Shown: positions 15,672 through 24,615, numbered from the stretch's first letter. The stretch is 48,968 nucleotides of DNA from Planococcus sp. A6 (GCF_028823615.1 NZ_JAPEHT010000006.1:1-48968); one strand, 5' to 3'. Made by a program: numbers and translations. The notes: generated by a model not told the origin, from the letters alone.

Positions 15672-16364
15672 GTGGAACAGCTGACAGTCATGGTGGCAGA
15701 TGATGACCAGGAAATCCGGGAAGGCATCAGCATCTATTTGAAAAATGAAGGCTTTTTGGTAGTAGGGGCTGCAGATGGACAGGAAGCGCTTGATTTGCTG
15801 GAAACGACGCAAGTGCATCTGGTCATCATGGATATCATGATGCCGAAACTTGACGGCATCCATTCAACATTCAAGATTCGTGAAAAACGTAATATCCCGA
15901 TCATCATGCTGAGTGCCAGAAGCGAGGATTCCGATAAGATCCATGGCTTGTCAATCGGTGCGGATGATTATGTGACCAAGCCTTTTCATCCGATGGAATT
16001 GATGGCACGGGTGAAATCGCAACTCAGACGTTACGTGAAGCTTGGAGATTATGGGCAGTCCGGCCTTGCACTAGAAATCGACGGATTGCGGCTGGATTCG
16101 GAGTCGAAAACGGTTACGGTAGACGGTGTAGAAATTCGCATGACACCGACGGAATTCAATATAACTGAATTATTGATGCAGCATCCAGGCCGTGTCTTTT
16201 CCATCGGTGAGATCTACGAGCGGGTCTGGCGTGAGCCAGCATACAATGCAGAAAACATTGTCGCTGTACATATCCGCAAAATCCGGGAGAAAATCGAAGC
16301 GGATCCGAAAAATCCAAGGTATGTGAAGGTGGTGTGGGGCATTGGCTACAAAATGGAAAAATGA
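15672..16364 (+). CDS. OmpR/PhoB-family response regulator
   Basis: A 230-residue regulator. The receiver domain (1-115) has acidic pocket Asp10/Asp11, phospho-acceptor Asp54 (VIMDIMMPKLDG) and Lys103 (VTKPF). The C-terminal winged helix (about 130-230) ends DPKNPRYVKVVWGIGYKMEK. It starts at GTG 15672, with AGAGGTGGG upstream; the GTG at 15663 overlaps that site. It is the partner of the histidine kinase at 16502. The signal and targets are unknown; the repeats upstream suggest autoregulation. Confidence 0.92.
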   Translation: MEQLTVMVADDDQEIREGISIYLKNEGFLVVGAADGQEALDLLETTQVHLVIMDIMMPKLDGIHSTFKIREKRNIPIIMLSARSEDSDKIHGLSIGADDYVTKPFHPMELMARVKSQLRRYVKLGDYGQSGLALEIDGLRLDSESKTVTVDGVEIRMTPTEFNITELLMQHPGRVFSIGEIYERVWREPAYNAENIVAVHIRKIREKIEADPKNPRYVKVVWGIGYKMEK

Positions 16365-16500
16365 TCTTTGGTCTGTCGCTGCGATTGCGGTTGCTGTAAT
16401 ATGCCTCGCCTACTGCTCTTCTTTTATTTTGGACTTTGTCATCAAGTCACCGGAAGATCTGCTTGCCACACTCCGCCACTTAACAAAAGGAGACCTATAA
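16342..16500 (+). CDS. Possible 52-residue single-span membrane protein between regulator and kinase
   Basis: An open frame begins at TTG 16342 inside the end of the response-regulator gene, with AAGGTGGTG 8 nt upstream. It ends at TAA 16498-16500, one base before the kinase ATG. The product, MATKWKNDLWSVAAIAVAVI followed by CLAYCSSFILDFVIKSPEDL and ATLRHLTKGDL, has one clear membrane segment (about residues 10-32) and a short charged tail. It fills the entire gap between the two genes. It could be a real small accessory protein or the decayed remnant of a kinase N-terminus. I do not recognise a family. Confidence 0.45.
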   Translation: MATKWKNDLWSVAAIAVAVICLAYCSSFILDFVIKSPEDLLATLRHLTKGDL

Positions 16501-16501
16501 T

Positions 16502-18649
16502 ATGAAGAAATGGATGTGGCTTGCAGGCATTTCCTTGTTGTTTTTGTGCGTATGGACCGTCATGGAAAAAGGATCGGGTTATTTTGGCAAGGCATATACG
16601 GACACAGAAGAGTTTCACCATGATTTTGCCAGGTTTACGGAGGGTCTGCTGCTGTTCGAGCTGGCCCCGCCGACATCCACTGTCGATCAATCGGTCGCTT
16701 CCTGGGAAATCGACCAATACCGCATGGATCATAATTCCCTGACTGACCAGATTCAGATGGTCCGGGATCAATATGCGGATGCGATTTCAGCGGCGGAGGA
16801 AGAAGGCGACAGCTCTTTAGTGGAAGAATTGGAAGAGCAGCGCGGAGAGGAAATTTCGGCTGTGCGTGAAAATTTTTCCGACGACGAAGCAGCGAAAAAA
16901 GCGATTATCGAACAACGCGAAACGGATTACGAGGAAGCGCTCCGGCAGTTGGCAGAACAGCAAGGGCAATTTGAAGGCCAAGCTTCAGGGTATGTTTATC
17001 AATTACGGGATTTGGACAGCGGAGAAGTATTCACCAAAGGCACAATTAGCGATGAGCCTTATTTCGAACAAATGTATTCTGCACAAGAGCCGCTTTATTT
17101 CAGTAATGGTTATTGGAGTTTTGACTTTCCGTACGACGATGCTAACAGCACGCTGGCCGATAACCGCTTTTCAGGAGTTATTCAAATACCTGAAAAAGGA
17201 GTAGCAGGTGCTTCGGTGATTAGCGGGATAAACCAATTCCGACTGCTCAAGTTCTTTCTGTATTTCCTATTGGCTGCAGTAGCAGCTAGTGCATGGTGGC
17301 TGTTCAAAAAGCGGCCGGTCCAGATAGCGTGGTATACCGGATTAACCAGCTATCACAACTGGCAAAAACTCGCTGTCGAGTGGAAGCTTATCGGATTCAT
17401 CGTATCGGCTGCGTTCGCTTTGGTAGCTGCAAACCATTTCGCGGCGTTATTGACAAAGCCGTGGGAAGGGGGGAGTGTCTCTCTTCCAAGTGTCTTCATT
17501 GCGCTGGCACTCGCAGTTCTGTTCTGGGCGCTGACTATATTGCAGGCAATTTGGCTATGGCAGCATTTCGGCAAATGGAGTTGCTTTAAAGAAGAAATTC
17601 TGCAAAGTTTCACCGCCTCCCAGGTTTATTCGGCGAAAGATGCGTTTCTCAACCGCACAATCGGCTTCCAGATGGCCTGGGTGCTAGCAGTAGTGTTTTT
17701 ATGGGGCGCCGGAACAGCACTCATGATATTGCAACCGGTTTTAGTCATTGTTTGGCTGCCGGCTACAGTATTGCTCGGGCTGCCATCGCTGCTGTTTTTA
17801 ATGACGCGTTTTGGGTATTTGAACCGGCTTCTTCAAGGTACGGAACAGCTGGCTGCCGGAAGCTTGGGAGCGGAATTGAAAGTGAAAGGCAAGTCGCCGC
17901 TTAGTAGACATGCCCAACATTTGAATGTGTTGCGTGAAGGGTACAAGGCATCGGTGTCTGAACGGGCAAAAAGCGAGCGCTTGAAAACCGAATTGATCAC
18001 CAATGTCAGCCATGATCTCCGCACGCCGCTCACTTCGATCATCACCTATACGGATCTATTGAAGAACGAGGATCTGGGAGATGAAGAACGGCGAAAATAT
18101 GTCGACATACTTGATAGGAAATCAGAGCGTTTGAAAGTCCTTATCGAAGATTTATTCGAAGTTTCAAAAATGGCCAGCGGAAACGCAGAACTCTCAAAGC
18201 AGCGCTTGGATATGAAGCAATTGGTCACACAAGCCTTGGCAGAGCATGAGGAAGCGGTGCAGGAAGCTGAACTTGACGTCCGTATCACAGCGCCGGACCA
18301 TCCTGTGCATGCTTCGGTTGACGGCCAGAAGTGGTGGCGCCTTCTCGACAACTTGATCCTGAACGCCACCAAATATTCATTGCCGGGAAGCCGTGTCTAT
18401 ATTGGTCTGACAGAACAAGCCGGTGAACTGGCCATGACGATGAAAAATGTCACGCGCTACGAACTGGGGGATAATACGGAGGAATTGCTCGAACGCTTCA
18501 AGCGCGGGGACACTTCACGCCAAACAGAAGGCTCAGGGCTTGGACTTGCCATTGCCCAGTCTATCGTGGATCTCCACGGCGGGCAGATGAAACTAGAAGT
18601 GGATGGTGACCTGTTCAAAGTGACCGTTCTATTGCCGAATCATCAATAG
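16502..18649 (+). CDS. Sensor histidine kinase with multi-helix membrane region
   Basis: A 715-residue kinase. TM1 (about 5-20) is followed by a ~220-residue extracytoplasmic domain with an acidic coiled-coil stretch, then about five more membrane helices between residues 240 and 440, then a HAMP-like linker. HisKA has the phospho-acceptor His504 in NVSHDLRTPLTS. The ATPase domain shows an N-box (NLILNATKYS) and G2 box (EGSGLGLAIAQSIVDLHGG), while the G1 DxGxG region is unusual (TRYELGDNTEELLERFKRGD). It pairs with the response regulator upstream. The many membrane helices suggest sensing at or in the membrane. Confidence 0.92.
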   Translation: MKKWMWLAGISLLFLCVWTVMEKGSGYFGKAYTDTEEFHHDFARFTEGLLLFELAPPTSTVDQSVASWEIDQYRMDHNSLTDQIQMVRDQYADAISAAEEEGDSSLVEELEEQRGEEISAVRENFSDDEAAKKAIIEQRETDYEEALRQLAEQQGQFEGQASGYVYQLRDLDSGEVFTKGTISDEPYFEQMYSAQEPLYFSNGYWSFDFPYDDANSTLADNRFSGVIQIPEKGVAGASVISGINQFRLLKFFLYFLLAAVAASAWWLFKKRPVQIAWYTGLTSYHNWQKLAVEWKLIGFIVSAAFALVAANHFAALLTKPWEGGSVSLPSVFIALALAVLFWALTILQAIWLWQHFGKWSCFKEEILQSFTASQVYSAKDAFLNRTIGFQMAWVLAVVFLWGAGTALMILQPVLVIVWLPATVLLGLPSLLFLMTRFGYLNRLLQGTEQLAAGSLGAELKVKGKSPLSRHAQHLNVLREGYKASVSERAKSERLKTELITNVSHDLRTPLTSIITYTDLLKNEDLGDEERRKYVDILDRKSERLKVLIEDLFEVSKMASGNAELSKQRLDMKQLVTQALAEHEEAVQEAELDVRITAPDHPVHASVDGQKWWRLLDNLILNATKYSLPGSRVYIGLTEQAGELAMTMKNVTRYELGDNTEELLERFKRGDTSRQTEGSGLGLAIAQSIVDLHGGQMKLEVDGDLFKVTVLLPNHQ

Positions 18650-18665
18650 ATGAACGAATACTAGT

Positions 18666-18699
18666 AACCGCCGGTGGGATTCCTGCTGGCGGTTTTTTG
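18666..18699 (+). terminator. Terminator after the histidine kinase
   Basis: Stem AACCGCC..GGCGGTT with a T6 tail directly downstream of the kinase stop. Confidence 0.88.
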
Positions 18700-18770
18700 C
18701 CAAGTTCGGAAAAAGCGCAATGCCCTTTAAAAATTAAGTTGGCATTGGCGCTGGAATGGCGCTAGATTGC

Positions 18771-18795
18771 GTTTAGGAAAAATATAAGGGGGGAT
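18771..18795 (+). promoter_or_regulatory. Candidate sigma-B promoter of the TM-helix-repeat channel gene
   Basis: GTTTAG (18771-18776), a 13-bp spacer and GGGGAT (18790-18795) each match five of six positions of the Bacillus sigma-B consensus (GTTTAA, GGGTAT) with correct spacing, 41 bp before the start codon. Confidence 0.45.
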
Positions 18796-18835
18796 ACTAA
18801 AAATGAACCATTAAATTGTAAAGGAGATGAAACAT

Positions 18836-20086
18836 TTGAATGATGTAACCAATTCATTCCAGAATGTCGGGAATACCATCATCAATTACATCCCGAATAT
18901 TCTCGGCGCCCTCTTATTGCTTGTTGTCGCGTGGCTCGTCGCTACGATTGTCAAAGCGATTTTCTCGAAAGGGCTGAAAAAAGTCGGTGCTGACAACGCC
19001 ATGGTCAAAGGCCATATGGCTAAAACGAAGGAAGACGCGGATGACAAACTGGACTCTATCGGAAAAATTCTTTATTATTTGATTTTCATCCTGTTCATTC
19101 CAAGTGTATTGCAAGCGCTCGACATGCATAATGTCGCCCAGCCGATCTCGAACATGATGGACAAGTTCCTGGCATTCCTGCCAAACCTGTTCATGGCCCT
19201 CTTGATCTTGGTGATTGGCTACTTTATCGCGAAGTTCGTCAAGAAGTTGGTAGAGAGTTTATTGGCCACGATGAACATCGACAAATGGTTCAATAAGATG
19301 ACCAATAAATCCGGAACGAACGAGCGGGTGGCTCCAAGCGACCAAAATACGCTCGCTAAAGTTTTGGCGAATGTGGTCTTTGTCATCGTGCTCATCCCGA
19401 TCGTAACGGTAGCGCTTGAAACCTTGAACATCGAATCGATTTCACAACCGATCGTATCGATGCTCAACCAAGTGCTCGGCATGATCCCGAATATCTTTGT
19501 CGGCATCATCCTTATCCTTGCTGGTGTCTTCATCGCGAAATTCGTCGCTGATTTGCTGATTGGCCTATTGAACGGCACAGGGATCAACCGCTTCTCTTCA
19601 TATTTGAGCCCTGACAAGAACAAAGAGCCATCATTCGACATTGCCCAGATTATTGGTAAAGTCGTACAGGCGATCATCATCATCTTCTTCGTGGTCGAAG
19701 CCATGAATGTCTTGAAGCTCGATGTGTTGAATTCCATTGGCAGCGCAATCATCGCGTACTTGCCGCTATTAATCAGCTCGTTGATCATCCTTGGGCTCGG
19801 GCTCATTGGAGGCAGTATGCTCGGGAATTACATCACGCGCGCTTCGGGCAATAGATTGTTCGGCGGCATCGTAAAATACGCAATTTTCATCATTGCGATT
19901 TTCATGACGCTCGACCAGTTGAACTTTGCTTCAAACATTGTCAACTTGGCCTTCCTGTTCATCATTGCCGGCCTTGCAGTTGCTTTCGCCATCGCATTCG
20001 GAATTGGCGGCCGCGACTTTGCGAAAAACCAATTGGCTAAAATGGAAAAGAAAATGAAAGAAGAAGACAATAAACCGAATATGTAA
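18836..20086 (+). CDS. Conserved TM-helix-repeat protein (mechanosensitive-channel-like, CmpX type)
   Basis: A 416-residue membrane protein built from four related modules around residues 20, 100, 205 and 300, each with the pattern (I/L)PN(I/L)..ALL.LV.G.FIAK.V. This is the conserved TM-helix repeat found in CmpX-like members of the mechanosensitive channel clan. No beta-domain typical of MscS follows, so channel function is inferred from the family only. Start TTG 18836 is chosen because AAGGAG lies 9 nt upstream; the ATG at 18827 touches that site. A sigma-B-like promoter lies upstream, in keeping with an envelope-stress role. Confidence 0.82.
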   Translation: MNDVTNSFQNVGNTIINYIPNILGALLLLVVAWLVATIVKAIFSKGLKKVGADNAMVKGHMAKTKEDADDKLDSIGKILYYLIFILFIPSVLQALDMHNVAQPISNMMDKFLAFLPNLFMALLILVIGYFIAKFVKKLVESLLATMNIDKWFNKMTNKSGTNERVAPSDQNTLAKVLANVVFVIVLIPIVTVALETLNIESISQPIVSMLNQVLGMIPNIFVGIILILAGVFIAKFVADLLIGLLNGTGINRFSSYLSPDKNKEPSFDIAQIIGKVVQAIIIIFFVVEAMNVLKLDVLNSIGSAIIAYLPLLISSLIILGLGLIGGSMLGNYITRASGNRLFGGIVKYAIFIIAIFMTLDQLNFASNIVNLAFLFIIAGLAVAFAIAFGIGGRDFAKNQLAKMEKKMKEEDNKPNM

Positions 20087-20095
20087 TTCGTCTTC

Positions 20096-20130
20096 TGATG
20101 CGCCTGGCATATGCCAGGCGTATTTTTTTG
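20096..20130 (+). terminator. Terminator after the channel-like gene
   Basis: Stem CGCCTGGCA/TGCCAGGCG with a 4-nt loop, followed by TATTTTTTT. Confidence 0.88.
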
Positions 20131-20391
20131 TCTTCACATACAGCGGAGAGAAGAAGCTTCCGTTAGGGAATGAATAATTAATCATCAATATACATATTAT
20201 TTTACAGAAAAACCCTATTTTAGTTTGAAGTAATTATATATTTATATAATTTTTTATGTTTGAAAAACAGTTTGGAAAATGATTTTTGTAAAAGAATATA
20301 AGGGATAAATAGCATAGTTAAGCGAATGGATAAACAGGAATATAGTTCAAAAGGTTATTAATATAATTGTTTAAATTTTATAAAAATTCAG
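20131..20391. other. AT-rich intergenic stretch
   Basis: About 260 bp of very AT-rich sequence upstream of the carboxylate-uptake operon. I see no ORF, repeat or RNA motif in it; it may serve as an upstream promoter (UP-element-like) region. Confidence 0.5.
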
Positions 20392-20421
20392 TTGACTATC
20401 ATTTATGCAAGCGGTTACAAT
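20392..20421 (+). promoter_or_regulatory. Sigma-A promoter of the carboxylate uptake operon
   Basis: TTGACT (20392-20397), an 18-bp spacer and TACAAT (20416-20421). The -10 is overlapped by a cre-like site. Confidence 0.7.
20406..20419. promoter_or_regulatory. Catabolite-responsive element (cre) over the -10
   Basis: TGCAAGCGGTTACA matches the CcpA consensus TGWAANCGNTNWCA at all but one position and overlaps the promoter spacer and -10, a position where CcpA represses. Confidence 0.7.
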
Positions 20422-20473
20422 CAAGGGAGTTATTATCATAATAATTTTTGAAGGGGGATCGCTTGAATAAAAT

Positions 20474-20489
20474 CTGAGCGAACGCTCAG
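20474..20489. promoter_or_regulatory. Perfect palindrome downstream of the promoter (candidate repressor operator)
   Basis: CTGAGCG-AA-CGCTCAG, arms of 7 bp without mismatch, about 50 bp after the predicted transcription start and 47 bp before the first start codon. Such sites are typical of TetR-family (FadR/PaaR-like) repressors of acyl-CoA metabolism; the cognate regulator is not in the window. Confidence 0.6.
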
Positions 20490-20535
20490 TCTGGGGTGTA
20501 TGAAAAGAGAAATTACACAAATTGGAGGGGAAAGC

Positions 20536-20805
20536 ATGAAAGCTTACAAAAAGGAAGTCCAGTTTACAATTTGGATGACGGCGGCGTTCATTCTAGTAGG
20601 AAATGTCGGCTTGATTTTTTCTATCTTTCCGGTAGATGCCATGCTATTCGGGTTTCCGGTCATGTACATCGTGCCTATTTTGATGGGCTGGTTCGGCGTT
20701 TTCCTGTTGACACTTGTGGCAGGGAAAATCGGCAACCGGATCGATGATGAGATCGAAAGAGAAAATGACACGCTCGGCAATGCCGACGAAGCAAAGGAAG
20801 TGTAA
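20536..20805 (+). CDS. Small membrane subunit of a sodium:solute symporter (DUF485/DUF4212-like)
   Basis: An 89-residue protein with two membrane helices (about 12-32 and 40-65) and a charged C-terminal tail. It matches the small two-helix proteins encoded just before acetate/carboxylate-type symporters. ATG 20536 follows GGAGGGGAAAG; the in-frame ATG at 20500 has no ribosome site. The next gene starts 3 nt after its stop. Confidence 0.82.
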   Translation: MKAYKKEVQFTIWMTAAFILVGNVGLIFSIFPVDAMLFGFPVMYIVPILMGWFGVFLLTLVAGKIGNRIDDEIERENDTLGNADEAKEV

Positions 20806-20808
20806 GCG

Positions 20809-22455
20809 ATGGAGCAAAGTTGGCAACTGGACAATCCAATACTTGGGCTTGTGGTCGTAGGTGCAACATTCGTTTTGTTTTATATCGTAGGTTTCATCTC
20901 GAACCGCCAAAGTAAGTCGGCTAAAGAGCTGTACGTGGGCGGGTCAAACGTCGGAGCGATCACGAATGGCTTGGCGATGGCTGCTACATATATGAGTTTG
21001 GCAACATTTTTAGGTATTACCGCTCTTATTTTGCAATTGCAGGTTCCGTTTATTATGTTGTGGATTCAATTGATCTTGGCGATTCCCTTGATCACGATTA
21101 TTTATGGAACAAGTTTACGCCGTATGGGTGCATTTTCACCGACTCATTTTATCCGTGACCGTTACGGCACGACGGCTTCTATCATTGCTGCATTGTTCAT
21201 GATCTTAGTATCGATTATGTATGCACTTGGCCAGATGATCGGCATTGCGATTACGTTTGAGACATTGCTTGGCATTCCTTATATTACAGGGTTGTTCATC
21301 TTTGGTATCTTGATCGTCGGCTACATCACGATCGGTGGCATGGCAGGGGCAACGAATAATGCTGCGATCCAGATGGTCATCATTGCCTTGATGTTCATCG
21401 TCCCGCTTGCGGCGATCATGAAAGCGATCGGTGCTTCAGGATGGTATTTCCCGCCATTGCTTTATTCGGACATGGTTCCGGCAATGATGGACGCATTACC
21501 TTCATTCTTTGATTACCAATTTTCACCGAAATGGTATTTCTCCATCATCCCTGCGCTGACGATTGGGGCGCTCGGATTGCCTCACTTGGCAATGCGCGTC
21601 TACACGGCTTCTTCATTGAAAAGTGCGCGCTCTGCGATGGTTTGGTTCGCGTTCATTCTCGGGCTGGTCTTCTCGGCGACTTATGCGATGGGCTTTGTCG
21701 GGGTCTTTGCGACAACTACGCAAGGCGTGACGATTTCAGATGCAGATGCGGATAAACTAACGATTATTTTGAATATGGTCTATAACCCTGAATGGGTAAC
21801 AGCGCTTGTTATTGCCGGTGCAATCTCCGCTGGCCTCTCGACCTTGAGCGGGAACTTGCTGGCAATCGGTGCATTGATTTCACAAGACATCATTTCTACA
21901 TTGAAACCGAACATTTCGCAGCGCTTAAACTTGCGTATTGGCTTTATCGCAATTTTTGCAGGAGGGATTGCGAGTATCCTGCTTGCGATTAACCCGCCAG
22001 CATTCCTTGTCGTCAGTATTCTCTGGGCGTTCGGTTTGGCAGGGGTCACCAATGCGCCGCTGATCATCGTCGGTGTCTGGTGGAAAGAAGCGAATAAATT
22101 CGGCGCGATCGCAGCCTCTGTCATCGGCGGTGCTATCTATATCATTGTATCTCCATTCGTTTTCCCGAGCATTGTGTTGACGGGACATGGAGTGACTGAC
22201 GGCATGGGGCTATCGGGTGCAATGCTTGCGGTACCGATCAGCTTTATCTTGCTGATTGTCGTTTCTTATATTACGAACCGCATGCCGGGACTTTCCGGGA
22301 AATTGACGAAACAAGCGGACATCGAATTGATCGAGCGTATCCATGGCTGGAAAGATATCAAAGCTTACCGCTATAACAGCACGCTCGGTGCGGGAATCAC
22401 AGTGATTGTTTCTGCGGCAGTGGCAATCTGGGCGTTAATGCCTTGGGGAATGTAA
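20809..22455 (+). CDS. Sodium:solute symporter family carboxylate transporter
   Basis: A 548-residue integral membrane protein with about 13 helices of the SSS family. Segments SKSAKELYVGGSNVGAITNGLAMAATYMSLATFLGI and GALGLPHLAMRVYTASSLKSARSAM match ActP-like acetate/short-chain carboxylate symporters. It probably drives Na+-coupled uptake of a small carboxylate, fitting its operon partners: a small subunit before it and a CoA ligase after it. The exact substrate is unknown. Confidence 0.9.
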   Translation: MEQSWQLDNPILGLVVVGATFVLFYIVGFISNRQSKSAKELYVGGSNVGAITNGLAMAATYMSLATFLGITALILQLQVPFIMLWIQLILAIPLITIIYGTSLRRMGAFSPTHFIRDRYGTTASIIAALFMILVSIMYALGQMIGIAITFETLLGIPYITGLFIFGILIVGYITIGGMAGATNNAAIQMVIIALMFIVPLAAIMKAIGASGWYFPPLLYSDMVPAMMDALPSFFDYQFSPKWYFSIIPALTIGALGLPHLAMRVYTASSLKSARSAMVWFAFILGLVFSATYAMGFVGVFATTTQGVTISDADADKLTIILNMVYNPEWVTALVIAGAISAGLSTLSGNLLAIGALISQDIISTLKPNISQRLNLRIGFIAIFAGGIASILLAINPPAFLVVSILWAFGLAGVTNAPLIIVGVWWKEANKFGAIAASVIGGAIYIIVSPFVFPSIVLTGHGVTDGMGLSGAMLAVPISFILLIVVSYITNRMPGLSGKLTKQADIELIERIHGWKDIKAYRYNSTLGAGITVIVSAAVAIWALMPWGM

Positions 22456-23022
22456 ATGGTAAAGGGAGTGGCAAAGTTGGTTGGAAAAATGATAAGCCTG
22501 GATGATCCATCTTACCGGTCATTCCTGGAATTACCGAAAACCGAAACGGTGAGCCGGATGTTGCTGCTCATCGTGGGAGTAGGCTACGGCGCGATTTCAA
22601 TCGCGTCGCAAGCCTCGTACATAAGCAGTTTCGATTCCGCTTTATTGCAGAATTTTCTCGTCCCGGCCATCTTCATCATTTTTGGGATCTTGACGGCATT
22701 TATCACGAAAGTTGGAATGGCGGCGCTGCTGTGGGCGGGATCTAAAGCGCTCGGCGGAACGGCAAAATACCGAGCTATCAGCTTGGTGGCCCCGGTGGCC
22801 CTTCTTCCAGGCTTGCTCGGCGCGCCTCACCTGGCTGGTCTTGGCGACGGTTCATTGTGGGTTAATCTCTTCCTTGTCACCGGCGTGGTGTGGATGTATC
22901 TGGTCAGCGTGAAGATCATACAAGCCGTACAAGGGTTCAATGCAACGAAAGCGTATTTGTCTGCTGGAATGGCATTCTTGTTTTTGGCAAGCGTCTATTA
23001 TTTGGTCATCCCTGCGAGTTGA
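22456..23022 (+). CDS. Yip1-like membrane protein in the symporter operon
   Basis: A 188-residue protein with five hydrophobic helices and an N-terminal SFLELPKTETVSRMLLL segment, resembling the Yip1/DUF1282 membrane-protein family. Start ATG 22456 directly follows the symporter stop and has GGGGAA upstream; TTG 22477, with AAAGGGAG, is an equally good alternative start. Position between the transporter and the CoA ligase suggests an accessory role in uptake, but no function is known. Confidence 0.75.
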   Translation: MVKGVAKLVGKMISLDDPSYRSFLELPKTETVSRMLLLIVGVGYGAISIASQASYISSFDSALLQNFLVPAIFIIFGILTAFITKVGMAALLWAGSKALGGTAKYRAISLVAPVALLPGLLGAPHLAGLGDGSLWVNLFLVTGVVWMYLVSVKIIQAVQGFNATKAYLSAGMAFLFLASVYYLVIPAS

Positions 23023-23043
23023 ATAGGAAAAGGAGGAAATTAG

Positions 23044-24615
23044 ATGAATGTGGAACAATTGATTGCACCTGAACAATACAATATTACTTCCGAGTTGGAA
23101 GCATACAAAAATGATACCGAACGGATTGCGGTTCGCTGGTTCGATGCGGATAACAACCGTCTCGAACTCTCATATCAGGATCTTTTCTCCAAAATGAATC
23201 AATATGCACAAGCCTTCATGAAATTAGGGCTCGAAAAGGGAGATCGCGTATTGATCATCCTGCCGCGTATTCCGGAAGCGTATATTACGTACTTGGCGTG
23301 TTTGCGTGCAGGGCTAGTCGCGATTCCGTGTTCTGAAATGCTGCGCAAAAAAGACTTGAGCTACCGCATGGAGCATTCTGGCGCAAAAGCGATTATCGCA
23401 CATTTTAAAACGACAGCCGAAACGAATTCCATTGATGAGAAATACGCTGCGCTGGACAATAAATTGATTGTCGGCGGAAAAGAAGAGGGATGGCAGTCAC
23501 TGGAACAATTGGCTTCTGCAGAATCAGAAGAATTTGAAGCAGTCGACACGAATCGTGAAGACATGGCGTTTCTATCGTATACCTCCGGAACGACCGGCAA
23601 CCCGAAAGGTGTCGTGCATGTACACGGTTGGGGCTACGCGCACGTCCGGACGGCTGCGACTGAATGGCTCGGCGTGCAAAGCGGCGACATCGTTTGGGCA
23701 ACGGCAGCTCCAGGTTGGCAAAAATGGATTTGGAGCCCGTTCCTTTCGACGATTACGCTTGGGGCTACGGCGCTCGTCTATAATGGCGGGTTTGATGCAC
23801 TGAAATATTTGGATATTCTGAAGGAAGAAAAAGTCAATGTGCTGTGCTGTACACCGACTGAATACCGTATCATGGCCAAAGTCGAAAACCTGAACGATTA
23901 TAAATTGCCTCATCTGCGCAGTGCAGTTTCTGCTGGAGAGCCGCTCAATCGCCAAGTGATCGATGCTTTCCAGGAAGCTTTCCAATTGAATGTGCGTGAT
24001 GGCTACGGACAGACAGAAAACACCTTGCTTGTGTGCATCTTGCAGGACATGGACATGAAACCCGGTTCCATGGGCAAACCGACACCAGGAAATCCGGTTG
24101 ATATTATCAACGAAGACGGGCAGCCAGCCGCGCCAGGAGAAGTCGGCGATATTGCCGTACACAAAAGTTGTCCCGCGCTGTTCCGTGAATATTACCGGGA
24201 CCCGGAACGGACGAAAGCTTCGTTCCGCGGCGATTGGTATTTGACCGGTGACCAGGCTTCACGCGATGAAGATGGCTATTTCTGGTTCGAGGGCCGCAGC
24301 GACGACATCATTATTTCTTCTGGCTATACAATAGGGCCGTTTGAAGTGGAAGATGCGCTCATGAAACATCCAGCCGTACAGGAATGTGCAGTCGTAGCAG
24401 CGCCGGATGAAATCCGCGGCAATATCGTCAAGGCATTTGTCGTATTGAGAGATGGCGGCAAGCAGGACGAGACGATGGTCAAGGAATTGCAGGACCATGT
24501 CAAAGGAATCACCGCACCTTATAAATACCCGCGTGTCATCGAATTTTTGACGGAGCTCCCGAAAACGACTTCCGGAAAGATTCGCCGCGTGGAATTGCGT
24601 AAGATGAACGCTTAA
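23044..24615 (+). CDS. Acyl-CoA synthetase (AMP-forming), medium/branched-chain type
   Basis: A 523-residue ANL-superfamily ligase. Motifs are in order: phosphate loop YTSGTTGNPKGV, GYGQTEN, YLTGD, the hinge region GRSDDIIISSGYTIGPFEVE and catalytic Lys in SGKIRRVELR. It activates a carboxylate to the acyl-AMP and then the CoA thioester. The sequence resembles the AcsM/MbcS (YtcI) branch rather than true acetyl-CoA synthetase, which is over 100 residues longer. Placed last in the operon, it would trap the imported acid as a CoA ester. Confidence 0.9.
   Translation: MNVEQLIAPEQYNITSELEAYKNDTERIAVRWFDADNNRLELSYQDLFSKMNQYAQAFMKLGLEKGDRVLIILPRIPEAYITYLACLRAGLVAIPCSEMLRKKDLSYRMEHSGAKAIIAHFKTTAETNSIDEKYAALDNKLIVGGKEEGWQSLEQLASAESEEFEAVDTNREDMAFLSYTSGTTGNPKGVVHVHGWGYAHVRTAATEWLGVQSGDIVWATAAPGWQKWIWSPFLSTITLGATALVYNGGFDALKYLDILKEEKVNVLCCTPTEYRIMAKVENLNDYKLPHLRSAVSAGEPLNRQVIDAFQEAFQLNVRDGYGQTENTLLVCILQDMDMKPGSMGKPTPGNPVDIINEDGQPAAPGEVGDIAVHKSCPALFREYYRDPERTKASFRGDWYLTGDQASRDEDGYFWFEGRSDDIIISSGYTIGPFEVEDALMKHPAVQECAVVAAPDEIRGNIVKAFVVLRDGGKQDETMVKELQDHVKGITAPYKYPRVIEFLTELPKTTSGKIRRVELRKMNA

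Noticed and set aside
19219-19806. 195-codon minus-strand ORF opposite the channel-like gene
   Set aside because: Antisense of a repetitive membrane protein; its composition simply mirrors the sense strand.
23572-24162. 196-codon minus-strand ORF opposite the acyl-CoA ligase
   Set aside because: Antisense shadow of a conserved enzyme with no family sequence.
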